64,000 bases of DNA, taken from the NCBI GenBank assembly GCA_030998225.1, contig JAPYXD010000680.1, positions 14,074,001 through 14,138,000 of the forward strand, in the 5' to 3' direction. The notes beneath the pieces were generated by a model that saw only the letters and a list, made by a program, of their open reading frames with translations, did no database searches and was not told where the DNA came from. This DNA is from Diplolepis rosae. Lineage: Eukaryota > Arthropoda > Insecta > Hymenoptera > Diplolepididae. Each line of letters starts with the position of its first letter. Position 1 is the first letter of the stretch. Of the stretch, positions 9,935-19,222 are shown piece after piece. Both the position numbers and the translations under genes were made by a program.

Positions 9935-10312
9935 AAAGCAGAATAAAAATATTTACCAATAAAACGTATATTATCCTATAACCAATGTTTTCAAAGTAAT
10001 CTGATGTCAAAACCAAATCAAATCAAACATTCTGAAGATAATAAAAACATAAATAAAAATTAAAAATCTTTCTTATTAATAAAAACTTGACTTTTTTTAA
10101 AAAACAGAATAAAAATATTTACCAATAAAAACGTATTATTAACAATTAACCAAATTAATTATTAACAATATTTTTCCTTCATCAAAAACCATTGCAACAA
10201 AAACAAAATACCATTGGATACAAATAAACAAATAATATTAAGTTACAATTAAGAGAAGAGAAACAAATCTGAGGAAAATTTTAAATTAACGAATAGTATT
10301 GTAAAAAAACCA
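9935..10312. repeat. Left inverted arm of the PLE
   Basis: Matches the complement of 13,000-13,640 once the inserted DNA there is skipped (shared words: AACAAATCTGAGGAAAATTT, AGAATAAAAATATTTACCAA). Includes an internal direct duplication of about 45 bp containing CAGAATAAAAATATTTACCA. Confidence 0.8.
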
Positions 10313-10480
10313 AATATTTTATGAAAGAAAATCTAAAATCATATTATAGGATGAATTCAAATGCTCAATGTCAGTGATTTTATTAAGGCTATTGCCCTTT
10401 CCTTTTTTTATATAAACCATTTCAGAAAAGGATCGTTTAAAAAAATTTGTTTCTTTATGTAAAATTTTGACATCATTCCA

Positions 10481-11508
10481 ATGAATGTTCTAAAGAGACA
10501 GGACTATTTAGAAAAGATGAAAAATTTAGCACATATGAAAAAAATTGATTCTGATCCTTTATTTAAATCGCAAAAAACAATTTTTTATAAATTGCATGGA
10601 TGGAGGAAATCTAATCTTCTTGGTGAAAAAATACAAAGAAAAGATCTTATTATAACTAACACTAACTTAGCGAGGATGTATGGATTACCGAAGGTTCACA
10701 AAGAAAATTCTCCCTTAAGACCGGTTGTCTCTTACATTAACACTCCATCTTATTTCATGGCTAAATATTTTGATAATATTCTAAAGTCTGTACCAAATCC
10801 ATTTTCTAATATAAAAAATTCTCTTGAATTCATTAGTAAAATAAAAAATAAAAGAATTCCTTATAATCATACTATGGTGTTTTTAGACGTAAATTCTCTT
10901 TTTACTAATGTTCCACTAGATCTGGTTATTACTAGAATTGAAAAAAGATGGCATAACATATCTCCTAATACTAAGCTTCCTTTGGATCAATTTGTCCTCG
11001 GTATTAAGTTGTTAATGGAGCAAACCTTTTTCCACTTTGATCATCAGTTTTACAGACAAACCTTTGGTACTCCAATGGGTTATCCAATTTCTCCTACTCT
11101 TGCAGATTTTGTTATGCAAGATTTAGAAACTGTAATTTTTTATAGATTAGATTTCGACATTCCCGTTTACTTTCGTTATGTTGATGATACATTTTTATTG
11201 ATTCCTAAAGATAAAGTTCTTGACACACTAACTAAGTTCAATTCATACCACAATAGATTGCAATTTACCTATGAAATTGAAAATAATTGTTTGAATTTTT
11301 TGAATTTTTTAATTATAAGAAATAGTGATAATAGTATATCTACTAATTGGTTTCGAAAAAATACTTTTTCTGGCAGATTCCTTAACTATTTTTCTTCAAA
11401 TCCTCTGCATCAAAAAATTGGAATCATTAAGAACTTGGTGAATTCTGCTATTTCACTTCGTGACACAAAATTCCACCAAGAAAATCTAAAATTAGCTTCT
11501 AAAATCTA
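10481..11508 (+). pseudogene. Penelope-like reverse transcriptase, truncated
   Basis: The frame is open 10,481-11,599, but only residues 1 to about 342 belong to the PLE; the rest is read into an inserted element. Visible motifs: LPKVHK (69-74) with RPVVSYINTPSY; FLDVNSLFTNVP with catalytic Asp136; FGTPMGYPISPTLADFVMQD (195-214); FRYVDD (231-236) with the two catalytic Asp; LNFLNFLIIR (271-280). Order and spacing are those of the PLE reverse transcriptase, which resembles telomerase RT. An in-frame stop lies shortly upstream of the ATG, and the N-terminal domain is missing. The thumb region ends at LKLASKI, where the inserted element begins, and about 60-70 residues of the usual linker are not found on the other side. 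It is thus a deleted copy, though the RT core itself is free of stops, suggesting modest age. Confidence 0.88.
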
Positions 11509-12726
11509 CACGGAAAAAATATGTCCAGTAAAAAGTGTAGAATTAGTCCAGGAGTTTTGGACGGGTAGCAAAATGTTGGAGATCTTGAATGACTTTTAAT
11601 AAAATATTTCAAACTTTTCAGTACTAAATGCAAATGAGTCTTGAAAATTTTCAATAAGAGTCTAGGAAAAATAGTTTTGTATTTACTACACAAAATTTAA
11701 GTAAGAAGCCAAATTCAGTTCACGACGAATTGTAAAAAAGTTGTGAATGTTTCTAATTCGGTTCGAAAGAATATGAAAAGTTCCTAAAGTAAAAAATAGC
11801 GAGCTGGTATTACAAAAAGTTCTGGACAGTCTAGGAAAATAATCTGCGCCTCGATATGCGCAGTTGACCATCAGCGCATCAGCCGGTAGTGCGAAGTAAA
11901 GTAAATAAGTGATCTTATTTTATATAAAGGAGATAAAGGATAAAGGATTAGAAGTGTATTTCGTAAGTACCAACTTTTGTACTAAAATAGTTACCTAACA
12001 CCTTCATTTTACATTAAATTTTAGTGAGTTTCAAAACTTAATCTATTAACATCAACCTATTTCTTTATTTTACATGTTTGTGAAGAAAGTATTAATGTAA
12101 TTAATATCTCACTAAGAGAGGTTAGTTTATCTCTATTTCATAAAAAATTTCTCTATTTCATCAAAAATTTTTAGATACCCGGCACTGGACGTTTCTCACA
12201 AGCGTTGAGAATTTGACTATAGCTACTATATAAGGACCATTTCGACCGATATACTCAGCGTGCGATATTCTGCGTGTTACCGTGTTAGTGAATTGCGTTG
12301 TATGTATTATGTATTGAGTTAGGTTATAGAATAAGATTTGTGTGTATTAGATAAGTGAAGAATACGTTTCTCGTGTATTAGTAGTGTGAACTTGTAAACA
12401 AAACACTACAAATCTGATGTCTGCTTCGCTTTTTTTATTTTGCTTTAGAACCTTTCATATTTTCCCATACTGTCTTGGAAATCGTACACGCTGCCTCTAC
12501 ACTTTTTCCCAGACTGTCTTAGACATTTTACAGACTCCAAATTGTTTTTGCTTTATCGAAATTTCCTAGATAGTCTAGGACTTTATGTAGTTCTTTCTTG
12601 CACTTAGTATTGAAATATCTTGTAAATATTCAAAGAAGGAGGTTTTCAATTTTTACAACATTTTGGTACCCGTCCAAGATTCCCAGACTAAGTTCTACAC
12701 TTTTTACTGGACATATTTTTTCCGTG
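11509..12726. mobile_element. 1,218-bp element with about 300-bp inverted ends, flanked by TA
   Basis: The left end begins CACGGAAAAAATATGTCCAG and the right end is its complement. Similarity between the arms continues for about 300 bp (11,509-11,810 against 12,420-12,726), with repeated GTCTAGGAAA/AGTCTGGGAAA units. TA flanks both ends (11,507-11,508 and 12,727-12,728), as for Tc1/mariner-type targets. The core (about 11,811-12,419) has no coding frame but has a TATA-type promoter. It interrupts the PLE between RT and endonuclease remnants, so it is younger than the PLE insertion. Confidence 0.82.
12227..12259 (+). promoter_or_regulatory. TATA box with initiator-like site
   Basis: TATATAA at 12,227-12,233 is followed about 29 bp later by ACTCAGCG (12,252-12,259), similar to the arthropod initiator TCAGT. 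Spacing fits a TATA-type core promoter, as in LTRs. The core of the surrounding element may hold a solo LTR, but no TG...CA ends with matching target duplication could be fixed. Confidence 0.3.
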
Positions 12727-12728
12727 TA

Positions 12729-13000
12729 AATCTAAAATATCATGCAAAAATTGTTTTTAGAATAAATTCAAAATTAGATAAATTTATAACATTAGGTAAA
12801 GATCCTTATGAAGTTGGAGAACAGAATAATGTCGTTTATAAAATCTCTTGCAACTGTGGTAAGTGTTACGTTGGCCAAATTAAACGTCCATTGAGAATCA
12901 GAATAGATGAACATGAAAAAAATTTCAATCTCAATGAGAAGTTTCATAATGTCATTAGCAAACACCGGAAGAATTATGAAGATGATCAGATAATAAATTT
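12729..13000 (+). pseudogene. Penelope-like GIY-YIG endonuclease, truncated
   Basis: True PLE sense begins after the inserted element, with NLKYHAKIVFRINSKLDKFI, then LGKDPYEVGEQ and NNVVYKISCNCGKCYVGQIK with RPLRIRIDEHEKN. VVY...YVGQ, the CxCxxC-type Cys cluster and the Arg of RIRIDEH are the start of the nuclease domain. The piece VISKHRKNYEDDQI corresponds to the next block, after which the frame runs into the right inverted arm. The domain's C-terminal third (HEFDWEN to INKKED region, present in the other PLE at 1,797-2,240) is missing. The apparent earlier start lies in the inserted element and is not real. Confidence 0.85.
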
Positions 13001-13640
13001 GTTTTTTTTACAATACTATTCGTTAATTTAAAATTTTCCTCAGATTTGTTTCTCTTCTCTTAATTGTAACTTAATATTATTTGTTTATTTGTATCCAATG
13101 GTATTAGCTTATAAGTATACTTGTAATAATGTGAGGTCATTTCATGTTACGTTTCATTAGTATATTTCAATATTTCTCCGTGACTACACTGAGAAAAAAA
13201 TTTAGCCAACAAAACTTTTTTTGTTATCCTGACAAAATATTTTGTTGTCCCAACAAAACATTTTGTTTAACCAACAAAATTTGTTTGATATAGCAAAATG
13301 TTTTGTTGGCACAACAAAAGATTTTTGTTAGCTAAATACTAACCAAATATTTTTGTTGATTTGACAAAACTGTTTTCTCAGTGTAGTCATTATGACACTT
13401 TTCTTTCGAAATTTCAAATTTAAAAATTTTGTTTCTGTTGCAATGGTTTTTGATGAAGGAAAAATATTGTTAACAGGATAATATACGTTTTTATTGGTAA
13501 ATATTTTTATTCTGTTTTTTAAAAAAAGTCAAGTTTTTATTAATAAGAAAGATTTTTAATTTTTATTTATGTTTTTATTATCTTCAGAATGTTTGATTTG
13601 ACTTGGTTTTGACCTCACATTACTTTGAAAAAATTCCTCT
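13000..13640. repeat. Right inverted arm of the PLE, with inserted DNA
   Basis: Complement of the left arm, split between GGTATT (about 13,107) and TTTGTTTCTGTTGCAATGG (about 13,430) by about 325 bp that the left arm lacks. The inserted part includes a 209-bp MITE. After the split, the arm continues to about 13,640. Confidence 0.78.
13181..13389. mobile_element. 209-bp MITE with TGACTACACTGAGAAAA ends
   Basis: A perfect 17-bp inverted repeat: TGACTACACTGAGAAAA at 13,181-13,197 and its complement at 13,373-13,389. The interior is built of CAACAAAA / TTTTGTTG units in both orientations, so it can fold almost completely. No coding capacity. Confidence 0.82.
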
Positions 13641-13674
13641 TTGTAAACTACATGAGTTGGCTATTTTTATTGTA

Positions 13675-13715
13675 TGCCCTGATGATGTCTCTGGAGAAGA
13701 GACGAAACGTTGGCA
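13675..13715 (+). ncRNA. Hammerhead-type ribozyme motif (PLE tail)
   Basis: Order: UGCC, CUGAUGA (13,679-13,685), one extra U, helix II GUCUC/GAGAC (loop UGGAGAA), GAAAC (13,704-13,708), GU, U, GGCA. Helix I is a perfect 4-bp UGCC/GGCA pair and helix III is AC/GU without a loop. It lies just outside the right arm of the larger PLE, in the sense direction of its coding remnants. Confidence 0.7.
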
Positions 13716-13759
13716 AGAATTAAATGAGTTTGAAACTGATGTCTGATGTGTACCCGCTT

Positions 13760-15336
13760 ATTGACTACATCTAAAAAATATTATTGTTTTGAATATATAT
13801 ATACGTATGCGACGAGCTATCAATTTCTTTTATGAATTTGGTTAATTATTCCAGGTTGAGTGGACGATTTCAAACTCATTAGATTTGGGTTTCATCAATT
13901 ATATATTTAAGAACAGCCTAGGAATTACTAATTATCTACATTAGTAGAAAAAAGAGATTCAAAAAAACGAAATAAAATGAAGTAAAGTAAAATAATATAT
14001 GACGACATAAAATAAAATAACATTGTATTAAAACAATAAATAAAAAATATTTGTGGGACACCCATCCAACCATTTACCAAGCTCGCAGTTGCTTCACTTG
14101 CGTGATTGATCGAGAGCCGGAAAACCCAATCTAGTATTGCGCTATCTGTTGTCCCTTATAAAAATAGCTGTGAAAACTTGATGTCTACATTCGACTCACG
14201 TACGTTCTTTCCATGCAATTCAACGCGTAATTTGGATAATTATAGTCAGCGGAATCTAGTAAATTTTGCGTGCAAGCTCACACTCACGACGTACAATCTT
14301 CCCATGTAATTTGTTTTGGACTTTTTATTATGTATTCTTCTTTAAAAAGCTGAGACTTGAGACTGAGCCGTCTCAGATTAATTAAACACTATTAAATTAA
14401 AATGAAAGTTTATTAAACAATAATCAATTCCTTAAATATCTATACACTTTTAATGAAATTATAAATTGGCTGAGGTGGCAACTTTCTTGGCAATCATTTA
14501 TAAATTTATAAAAGTACAATCAATTTCTTAAAATCCAAAATAATTTTAGAGTATAAAAGACTTTGTTTTTTGATTTTTGTAACAATCTTTTAAAAATACA
14601 TAAACTATTAAGAGAATTATGATTTTACTAATTGGGTAATTTTGGACATCATTATTGTAAATTTAAACAAATAACCAATTCCTTTAAATAGATTTCAATT
14701 TCATTCTTTCAAGATGTTTTATAATAAATCTATGATTTCGTTTCAAATATTAAGTACAGATATTGTTTCATTTTAATTATTTATAATTTTATAATACTTT
14801 ATAACGGAAAATTATTTTAGTCCTTAACAATAACATGATCCACAATTTATTTTTTCATTTTTTCAAACGCATTTAGTGTATAAATATTAACTGCAAATTA
14901 TACCATCAATAATAATAATTAATAATAGAATATTCTTTATAAATTTAGTTTTCAATTTATTAATTTCATTAGTTTTCAAATCATTAAAAATTTTGAACAA
15001 AAAAAAATATTACTGTAAACTATTTTCATACTGCGAACGCAAAACCATCAAGATTATTATTTATTAATTTATTAAAACCTGTACTATTTTTCAAAAATGA
15101 ATTCGGACTTATGATATTCTATCATTAGTACTTCTATAGGCGGAGCTTACGTTAGCGTGCAAAGGACTTTAGAGTAAAACTAAGGATAGAAAATTATTCG
15201 AAGTTGTCTTTAATCTAGTCAGAATGTCTCTGGACGTGATCTGCACTATTTGGACCTGTACTCTTGACGACAGGATCGAGATCGTTTTGCACGACCTAGT
15301 TACAGTTCATATGGACGACTCAAAGTTAGTTGTTCA
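13760..15336. other. AT-rich DNA, nothing recognised
   Basis: A long stretch with no recognisable coding region or repeat ends. The frame 14,106-14,309 has no known domain. The last 100 bp precede the SRP RNA gene and may hold its upstream promoter, but no defined element was found. Confidence 0.45.
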
Positions 15337-15635
15337 GCTGGGAGTGTGGCGGCTCCTGTAATCCAGCTACTTGGAAGCTAGTTATGGTGGAGGATCTGAG
15401 ATCGGGATCCACTGCTGGTGCGGGATCCACGTTGACTGGGCGTCCGCACTAAGCTCGCCATCAATATGGGCACCCTGGAGGAGTCCGGGGTGGCCAGGTT
15501 GGCTAAGGAGAGGCGAACCGGGCCAGAGGGGAAACCCAGCAGCCAAAAGTCTCCGTGGCGAGCAGTAGTGGGATCGCGCCCGGGAGTGGGACTGCATTGG
15601 TAGCTTGGTCAATACGATACGACCCATAACTTTTT
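15337..15635 (+). ncRNA. Signal recognition particle RNA (7SL)
   Basis: The RNA scaffold of SRP, which brings ribosomes making secretory proteins to the ER. The Alu-domain 5' end starts GCTGGGAGTGTGGCGGCTCC, followed by TGTAATCCAGCTACTTGGAA, the SRP9/14-binding UGUAAU fold. In the S domain, helix 6 is around GGCTAAGGAGAGGCGAACCG. Helix 8 has the GGAA tetraloop (15,530-15,533) and the AGCAG loop (15,538-15,542) that bind SRP54. Next comes AGCAGTAGTGGGATCGCGCC and the closing Alu-side strand GGGACTGCATT. Length of about 295-299 nt equals the usual metazoan size, and a T5 stop follows directly. The region is far more GC-rich than its surroundings. All conserved core segments are present, so it looks like a working gene, although a recent retro-copy cannot be excluded. 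Confidence 0.93.
15631..15635 (+). terminator. RNA polymerase III T5 terminator
   Basis: TTTTT right after the last SRP RNA segment (GACCCATAAC) is the expected Pol III stop signal. Confidence 0.75.
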
Positions 15636-15867
15636 GCATTTTCATTTTTTTTATTTTTATAATATTTTTTTCATTAATCTCCACCACTAGATATGAAAAA
15701 AAGTATTTTTTTATATCTTTTTAAAAATATTAATTTTTACCTTGTGCGACTGACGTTAGCTGAACTGAACTTCACGTCGACTCAAATTTATTGACTGATG
15801 ATGAGACTCTGTAATCACTTCCCACGTTACCGACTGAGTTTTAACGTGTTTGGGTTAGTTCAAAGTA

Positions 15868-16074
15868 ATGCCAAAAATAAAGTCTCTGGAAATAGATATT
15901 TATGCTACAAAGGAGGAAGAGGATGATTCTGACGAGTGTGAAGTTGCGTACGAGCGAAGCAAGGGCGTAAATTTTCTTATGCATGCACAGAAATGGACAC
16001 TTTTTTTGCCTGAAACCCGGGAAGAAAATCCCCTTTTTTGGGGAGACAGCAGCATGTTATTGACATTTAGATAG
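15868..16074 (+). CDS. Small acidic ORF of unknown function, running into a MITE
   Basis: The ATG at 15,868 opens 68 codons. Residues 1-35 are acidic (ATKEEEDDSDECEVAYERSK) and unlike the surrounding AT-rich translation; they could be the first exon of a gene. From about residue 36 the frame reads through the inverted end of a MITE (15,972 onward), so the C-terminal half is transposon sequence. No domain recognised. It may equally be chance. Confidence 0.2.
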   Translation: MPKIKSLEIDIYATKEEEDDSDECEVAYERSKGVNFLMHAQKWTLFLPETREENPLFWGDSSMLLTFR

Positions 16075-16361
16075 AAAATGCACCGTAATGATGAAGTTGG
16101 CTGCCCATACTTTCAAGTTTTCGCAACGAACTTATCTTGTGGTCCGTTAGATGGTGACACTTGATGGTGCAAAAAATCACCAAACAATCACTGTGCTAAC
16201 GCAATTCACGCAATTGTTCCCCCATATGCGGGAGTTATTGATAACTCCCACGGGGATTATTAATAATTCCCTCATTTTTCGTGTTTACCCCAAAAAGGGG
16301 ATTTTCTTCCTGCGTTTCAGACAAAAAAAGTGTCCATTTCTGTGCATGAATGAGAAGAAAA
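15972..16361. mobile_element. 390-bp MITE with about 63-bp inverted ends
   Basis: 15,972-16,035 and 16,300-16,361 are near-perfect complements (shared core TGCACAGAAATGGACACTTT followed by a GGAAGAAAATCCCC block). No coding capacity of its own; the interior has no motif I recognise. Confidence 0.75.
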
Positions 16362-16650
16362 AAGTTTTTCTATAACTCTAAGATTATATCAGTCGTATCT
16401 TATGAATGAAAAAATATTTTTTATGAAAAATAATACTTTTAATGTTTTGTGTAATAAAATTTTCCTTTCCATGGCTTCTTATCAATTTTTTAAAATTGAT
16501 TGGACTCTTATAAATCATGGCTTATTTTTCCAAGCAAAATATTCTCTACAATTCTACTGTTTCTAATTTTATAAATAAGTCAACATTTTTCAAATATAGT
16601 TGTTATAAAAAACGCTTCTTTTTAAAAAATTCTCTTAACGATTCCAGCCG

Positions 16651-16872
16651 CACCCAGAAAACAGTTTCTTTGAATCAAAGAAACATTTCTTTAATATGCG
16701 CTCAGTGGAAAATTTTCATTGAATTGAAGAAAGTTTTATTAATGCAAAAAAATTATCTTCAATGGAAACAAATCTATTCCTTTGGAACAAAGAAATTTTT
16801 TTTGAATTAACAAAATTTCCTTTAATCCCAAAAAAAATGTTTCTTTGATTCAAAGAAACTGTTTTCTCAGTG
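16651..16872. mobile_element. 222-bp MITE with CAC..AGAAAACAGTTTCTTT ends
   Basis: The left end begins CACCCAGAAAACAGTTTCTT and the right end is the complement of CACTGAGAAAACAGTTTCTT. The TTTCTTTGAATCAAAGAAA unit is repeated at both ends and in altered form inside, so the whole element can fold. End sequence relates it to the elements at 406 and 13,181, but the interior repeat is different. Confidence 0.8.
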
Positions 16873-16924
16873 CATAGTTGAACATCTAGATATTAATTCT
16901 AAATATCCATTTTTCTCTGTGTAG

Positions 16925-17040
16925 GGTTGTAGAAAATTTCATAGGATGTTATTGTAAATAATTGGCTTTAGGGTCCAGAAATAATAAATTCGACTCTGAT
17001 CGGAGTCCTCATCAGTGATCTTTTATTTCTAAAATATCAA
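16925..17040 (-). repeat. Inverted copy of the 18,155-18,300 PLE-type repeat
   Basis: The complement of this stretch matches 18,155-18,300 (shared TTTTGATATTTTAGAAATAA and ATCACTGATGAGGACT), except for about 30 bp missing after the GTCGA. It carries a broken hammerhead-type core. Confidence 0.7.
16987..17018 (-). ncRNA. Degraded hammerhead-type motif
   Basis: Minus strand: CUGAUGA (17,009-17,015), extra G, helix II GACUC/GAGUC, then GAAU in place of GAAAC, with the helix III and cleavage part missing. It cannot be active as it stands. Confidence 0.45.
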
Positions 17041-17289
17041 AATATTTCATTTTATTTTCCAATTCCAAATGTTGATGAGATTGAAAAATTTAGATATCCC
17101 TTTGTCAGAACACATGTTTTTTTCATAATACTAATATTTGAACACTCGCATTCTTTTGAGCAATTTATTTATAATTTACGTTTATATTACAAGTCTATTT
17201 GCTGCTTCTCTATTTTCTACTCTAAATGTTCTTTACGTTTTTTTATAGAAAGTTGTTATTATTTTGAAAAAATATGTATTTGAACACTC

Positions 17290-17840
17290 CATTGTTGGAA
17301 ATGTTAGGAAATTTACAAAAAAATTTTATGTATTATTATATTTAATTTCTATTTATGTATACTATGTGGTGACGTGAAATTTGACGATATTTATGATGTT
17401 TTTGAATAAAAGTATCTTGAAATTGGGAAAAATATATTGAATTTTCTAAATTTTTCTTAATATTATGAAACTCAACTGAATTTCCATAAAATCTATCTTA
17501 AAAATACCAAACCTTAACAGAGTTTATATAAAATTTACCATAAAATTACAAAACTGTAACTGGGTTTTCAGTTACATGTGGCTGAATTTTCAGTTGCATG
17601 TAACTGCATTGAACTTAAGTTACCCAAAATGTAAAATTATTCCTATTACAAGATTCAGAATTTCCAGAGAAACATATACAGAATATTCAACACTTTTTGA
17701 CTGAAAATTAAAATTTTTTTCCTAAATTTACTAAAAAGTAACTGAATTTTTTGAAATCCTGTCTTAATTTCGCGAGGCTGTAGCTGAATAAAACTCCAGT
17801 TACATTTTTTAGGAAATTGCGGTAGAAATTTCTAACAGTG
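17290..17840. mobile_element. 551-bp MITE with CAYTGTTRGAAAT ends
   Basis: The left end CATTGTTGGAAATGTT (17,290) and right end, read inward, CACTGTTAGAAATT (17,840). The interior is rich in GTAACTGAATTT / CAGTTACATG units in both orientations. No coding capacity. It lies between the two copies of the PLE-type repeat at 16,925 and 18,155. Confidence 0.6.
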
Positions 17841-17894
17841 TAGAATTCGTATTAGCAATTCGAAGCTAATTTTCGTAATAATCCTTTGTAATTT

Positions 17895-18543
17895 TATACT
17901 ATATATGTACTTGCATCTATATCTTCAGTAACGTTTAGACAAATATATACTAGTTTTTTAGTTGATGTATCTTAGAGTTATGTGCTAGAATTTTATCGTT
18001 ATTTCTAAGGAAGTTTTTAGGTAATTTATCGATGTTTTCTGTACAATTTTTTGTAAATTTGTTCATGGTTTTTTACATTTTTTCCACTTTTTCCACTTTT
18101 TACATTACCAAAGTTTACTCCAAAATAGGGCTCATATGTGCAATATTTTATTCAATGTTTTGATATTTTAGAAATAAAGATCACTGATGAGGACTTCGAT
18201 CAGAGTCGACACGTTTGAAAGTATGTAACCTCTTGATTTATCATTTCTGGAACCTAAAACCAATTATTAATAACAACATCGTATGAAATTATTATTTGAG
18301 GGTCGATATAAGTCCTATTTTATGAATATTAAATAAAATATTGCACATATGAGTCCTATTTTGGAGTAAACTTTACTAATGTGTAAAAATGTAAAAAGCC
18401 GTGAGTAGATTTACATAAAATTGTACAGAAAACATCGATACATTACCTAAAAACTTTCTTAGGAATAACAATAAAATTCTAGCACATAACTTCAAGATAT
18501 TTGTGTCTAAATTTTACTGAAGATATAGATAAAAGAACATATG
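17895..18543. repeat. Large palindrome with PLE-type spacer
   Basis: 17,895-18,150 is the imperfect complement of 18,329-18,543 (shared words ATGTGCTAGAATTTTAT, ATCGATGTTTTCTGTACAAT, AGTTTACTCCAAAATAGG). The 180-bp spacer holds a repeat with a hammerhead-type motif. The arrangement mirrors the inverted arms of the PLE at 9,935 and is probably a remnant of another PLE family without its coding part. Confidence 0.75.
18181..18218 (+). ncRNA. Degraded hammerhead-type motif
   Basis: Order: UCA, CUGAUGA (18,184-18,190), extra G, helix II GACU/AGUC, GACAC (18,208-18,212) where GAAAC is expected, GU, U, UGA. Helix I UCA/UGA is intact, but the conserved A after G-A is C, which should abolish cleavage. 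Confidence 0.5.
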
Positions 18544-18544
18544 G

Positions 18545-19070
18545 TGGGTTCCATGGAAAATCGGACGTGTTCAGGACTCCATGTTTCCGATTTACTTGCA
18601 ATTTTAAGGATTGATACACTAACATAAATAATGAAGAAACCCAAAATTTGAGATTATTTCATGCATTATTTAATTATTTACACAAACGTATCATTAGATG
18701 GCCGATGTAGTATTTTTTGGAAAAATTTTTACTTCAAAATTAACAATAAAAAAAATGTTTTTCTGAAACAGATTGATTTTTTGAAAAAACGCCATCTTTG
18801 AAAAATCTGAAAAAATTCATAGTGATAGCCCCGAGTATTATACAAATTTTAGGTATTTAATTAAGGTGCGCACTCGAAAATTGCGCGAAATATGAATTTT
18901 TTTGTAAAGTGATGCACGTGGAATCACGATCTTCGATCGACGGCGTCGAGCGCGACTTCCACTAATACTGTATTACTGTCCACTTTTTCGAGAACGTTAT
19001 TATCAAAAAGTGATGGGAAGTGATTATTCATTGCTTATATTATGTAACTGTTAATATTAAAATATTATGT
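18545..19070. other. AT-rich DNA, nothing recognised
   Basis: No gene, RNA or repeat end was recognised. It contains a GC-richer patch near 18,920-18,960. Confidence 0.45.
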
Positions 19071-19074
19071 TCAC

Positions 19075-19222
19075 ATGAATTTGCATCTTACCGCTTTCAG
19101 AAGTGCCAAAGATAATTCGAAAACCGGCAATGGCAATTTCGTCGTTACTCTGGATTTTTCAGAAAATTTTGCGTTTGTTATTCAAGAAGCCGTTCAAGGT
19201 TTCCACTGGAATAATAATCAGG
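19075..19222 (+). pseudogene. Inverted partial duplicate of a transposon-protein fragment
   Basis: Reads the same 49 residues as the start of the minus-strand frame at 19,709, beginning MNLHLTAFRSAKDNSKTGNG, with one visible difference (Ile for Val in FAFV.QEAVQ). It then runs into the complement of that gene's C-terminal part. It is one arm of the palindrome at 19,071-19,713. Confidence 0.7.

Larger units (their letters stand above)
9935..13760 (+). mobile_element. Penelope-like element with inverted arms
   Basis: Order: left arm (9,935-10,312), RT remnant (10,481-11,508), inserted 1.2-kb element (11,509-12,726), GIY-YIG remnant (12,729-13,000), right arm (13,000-13,640, with a MITE and other inserted DNA), and a tail with a hammerhead-type motif (13,675-13,715). 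Left and right arms are long inverted repeats. The start of the left arm (about 9,935-9,980) is repeated directly at about 10,105-10,150, as if two partial terminal repeats were joined head to tail, a pattern common in PLEs. The right boundary is uncertain. Confidence 0.82.

Noticed and set aside
15371..15687. Protein frames on both strands over the SRP RNA gene
   Set aside because: They are shadows of the GC-rich structured RNA.
16517..16810. 97-residue frame
   Set aside because: Its second half is the MITE at 16,651; the first half is lysine/asparagine/phenylalanine-rich AT translation with no motif.
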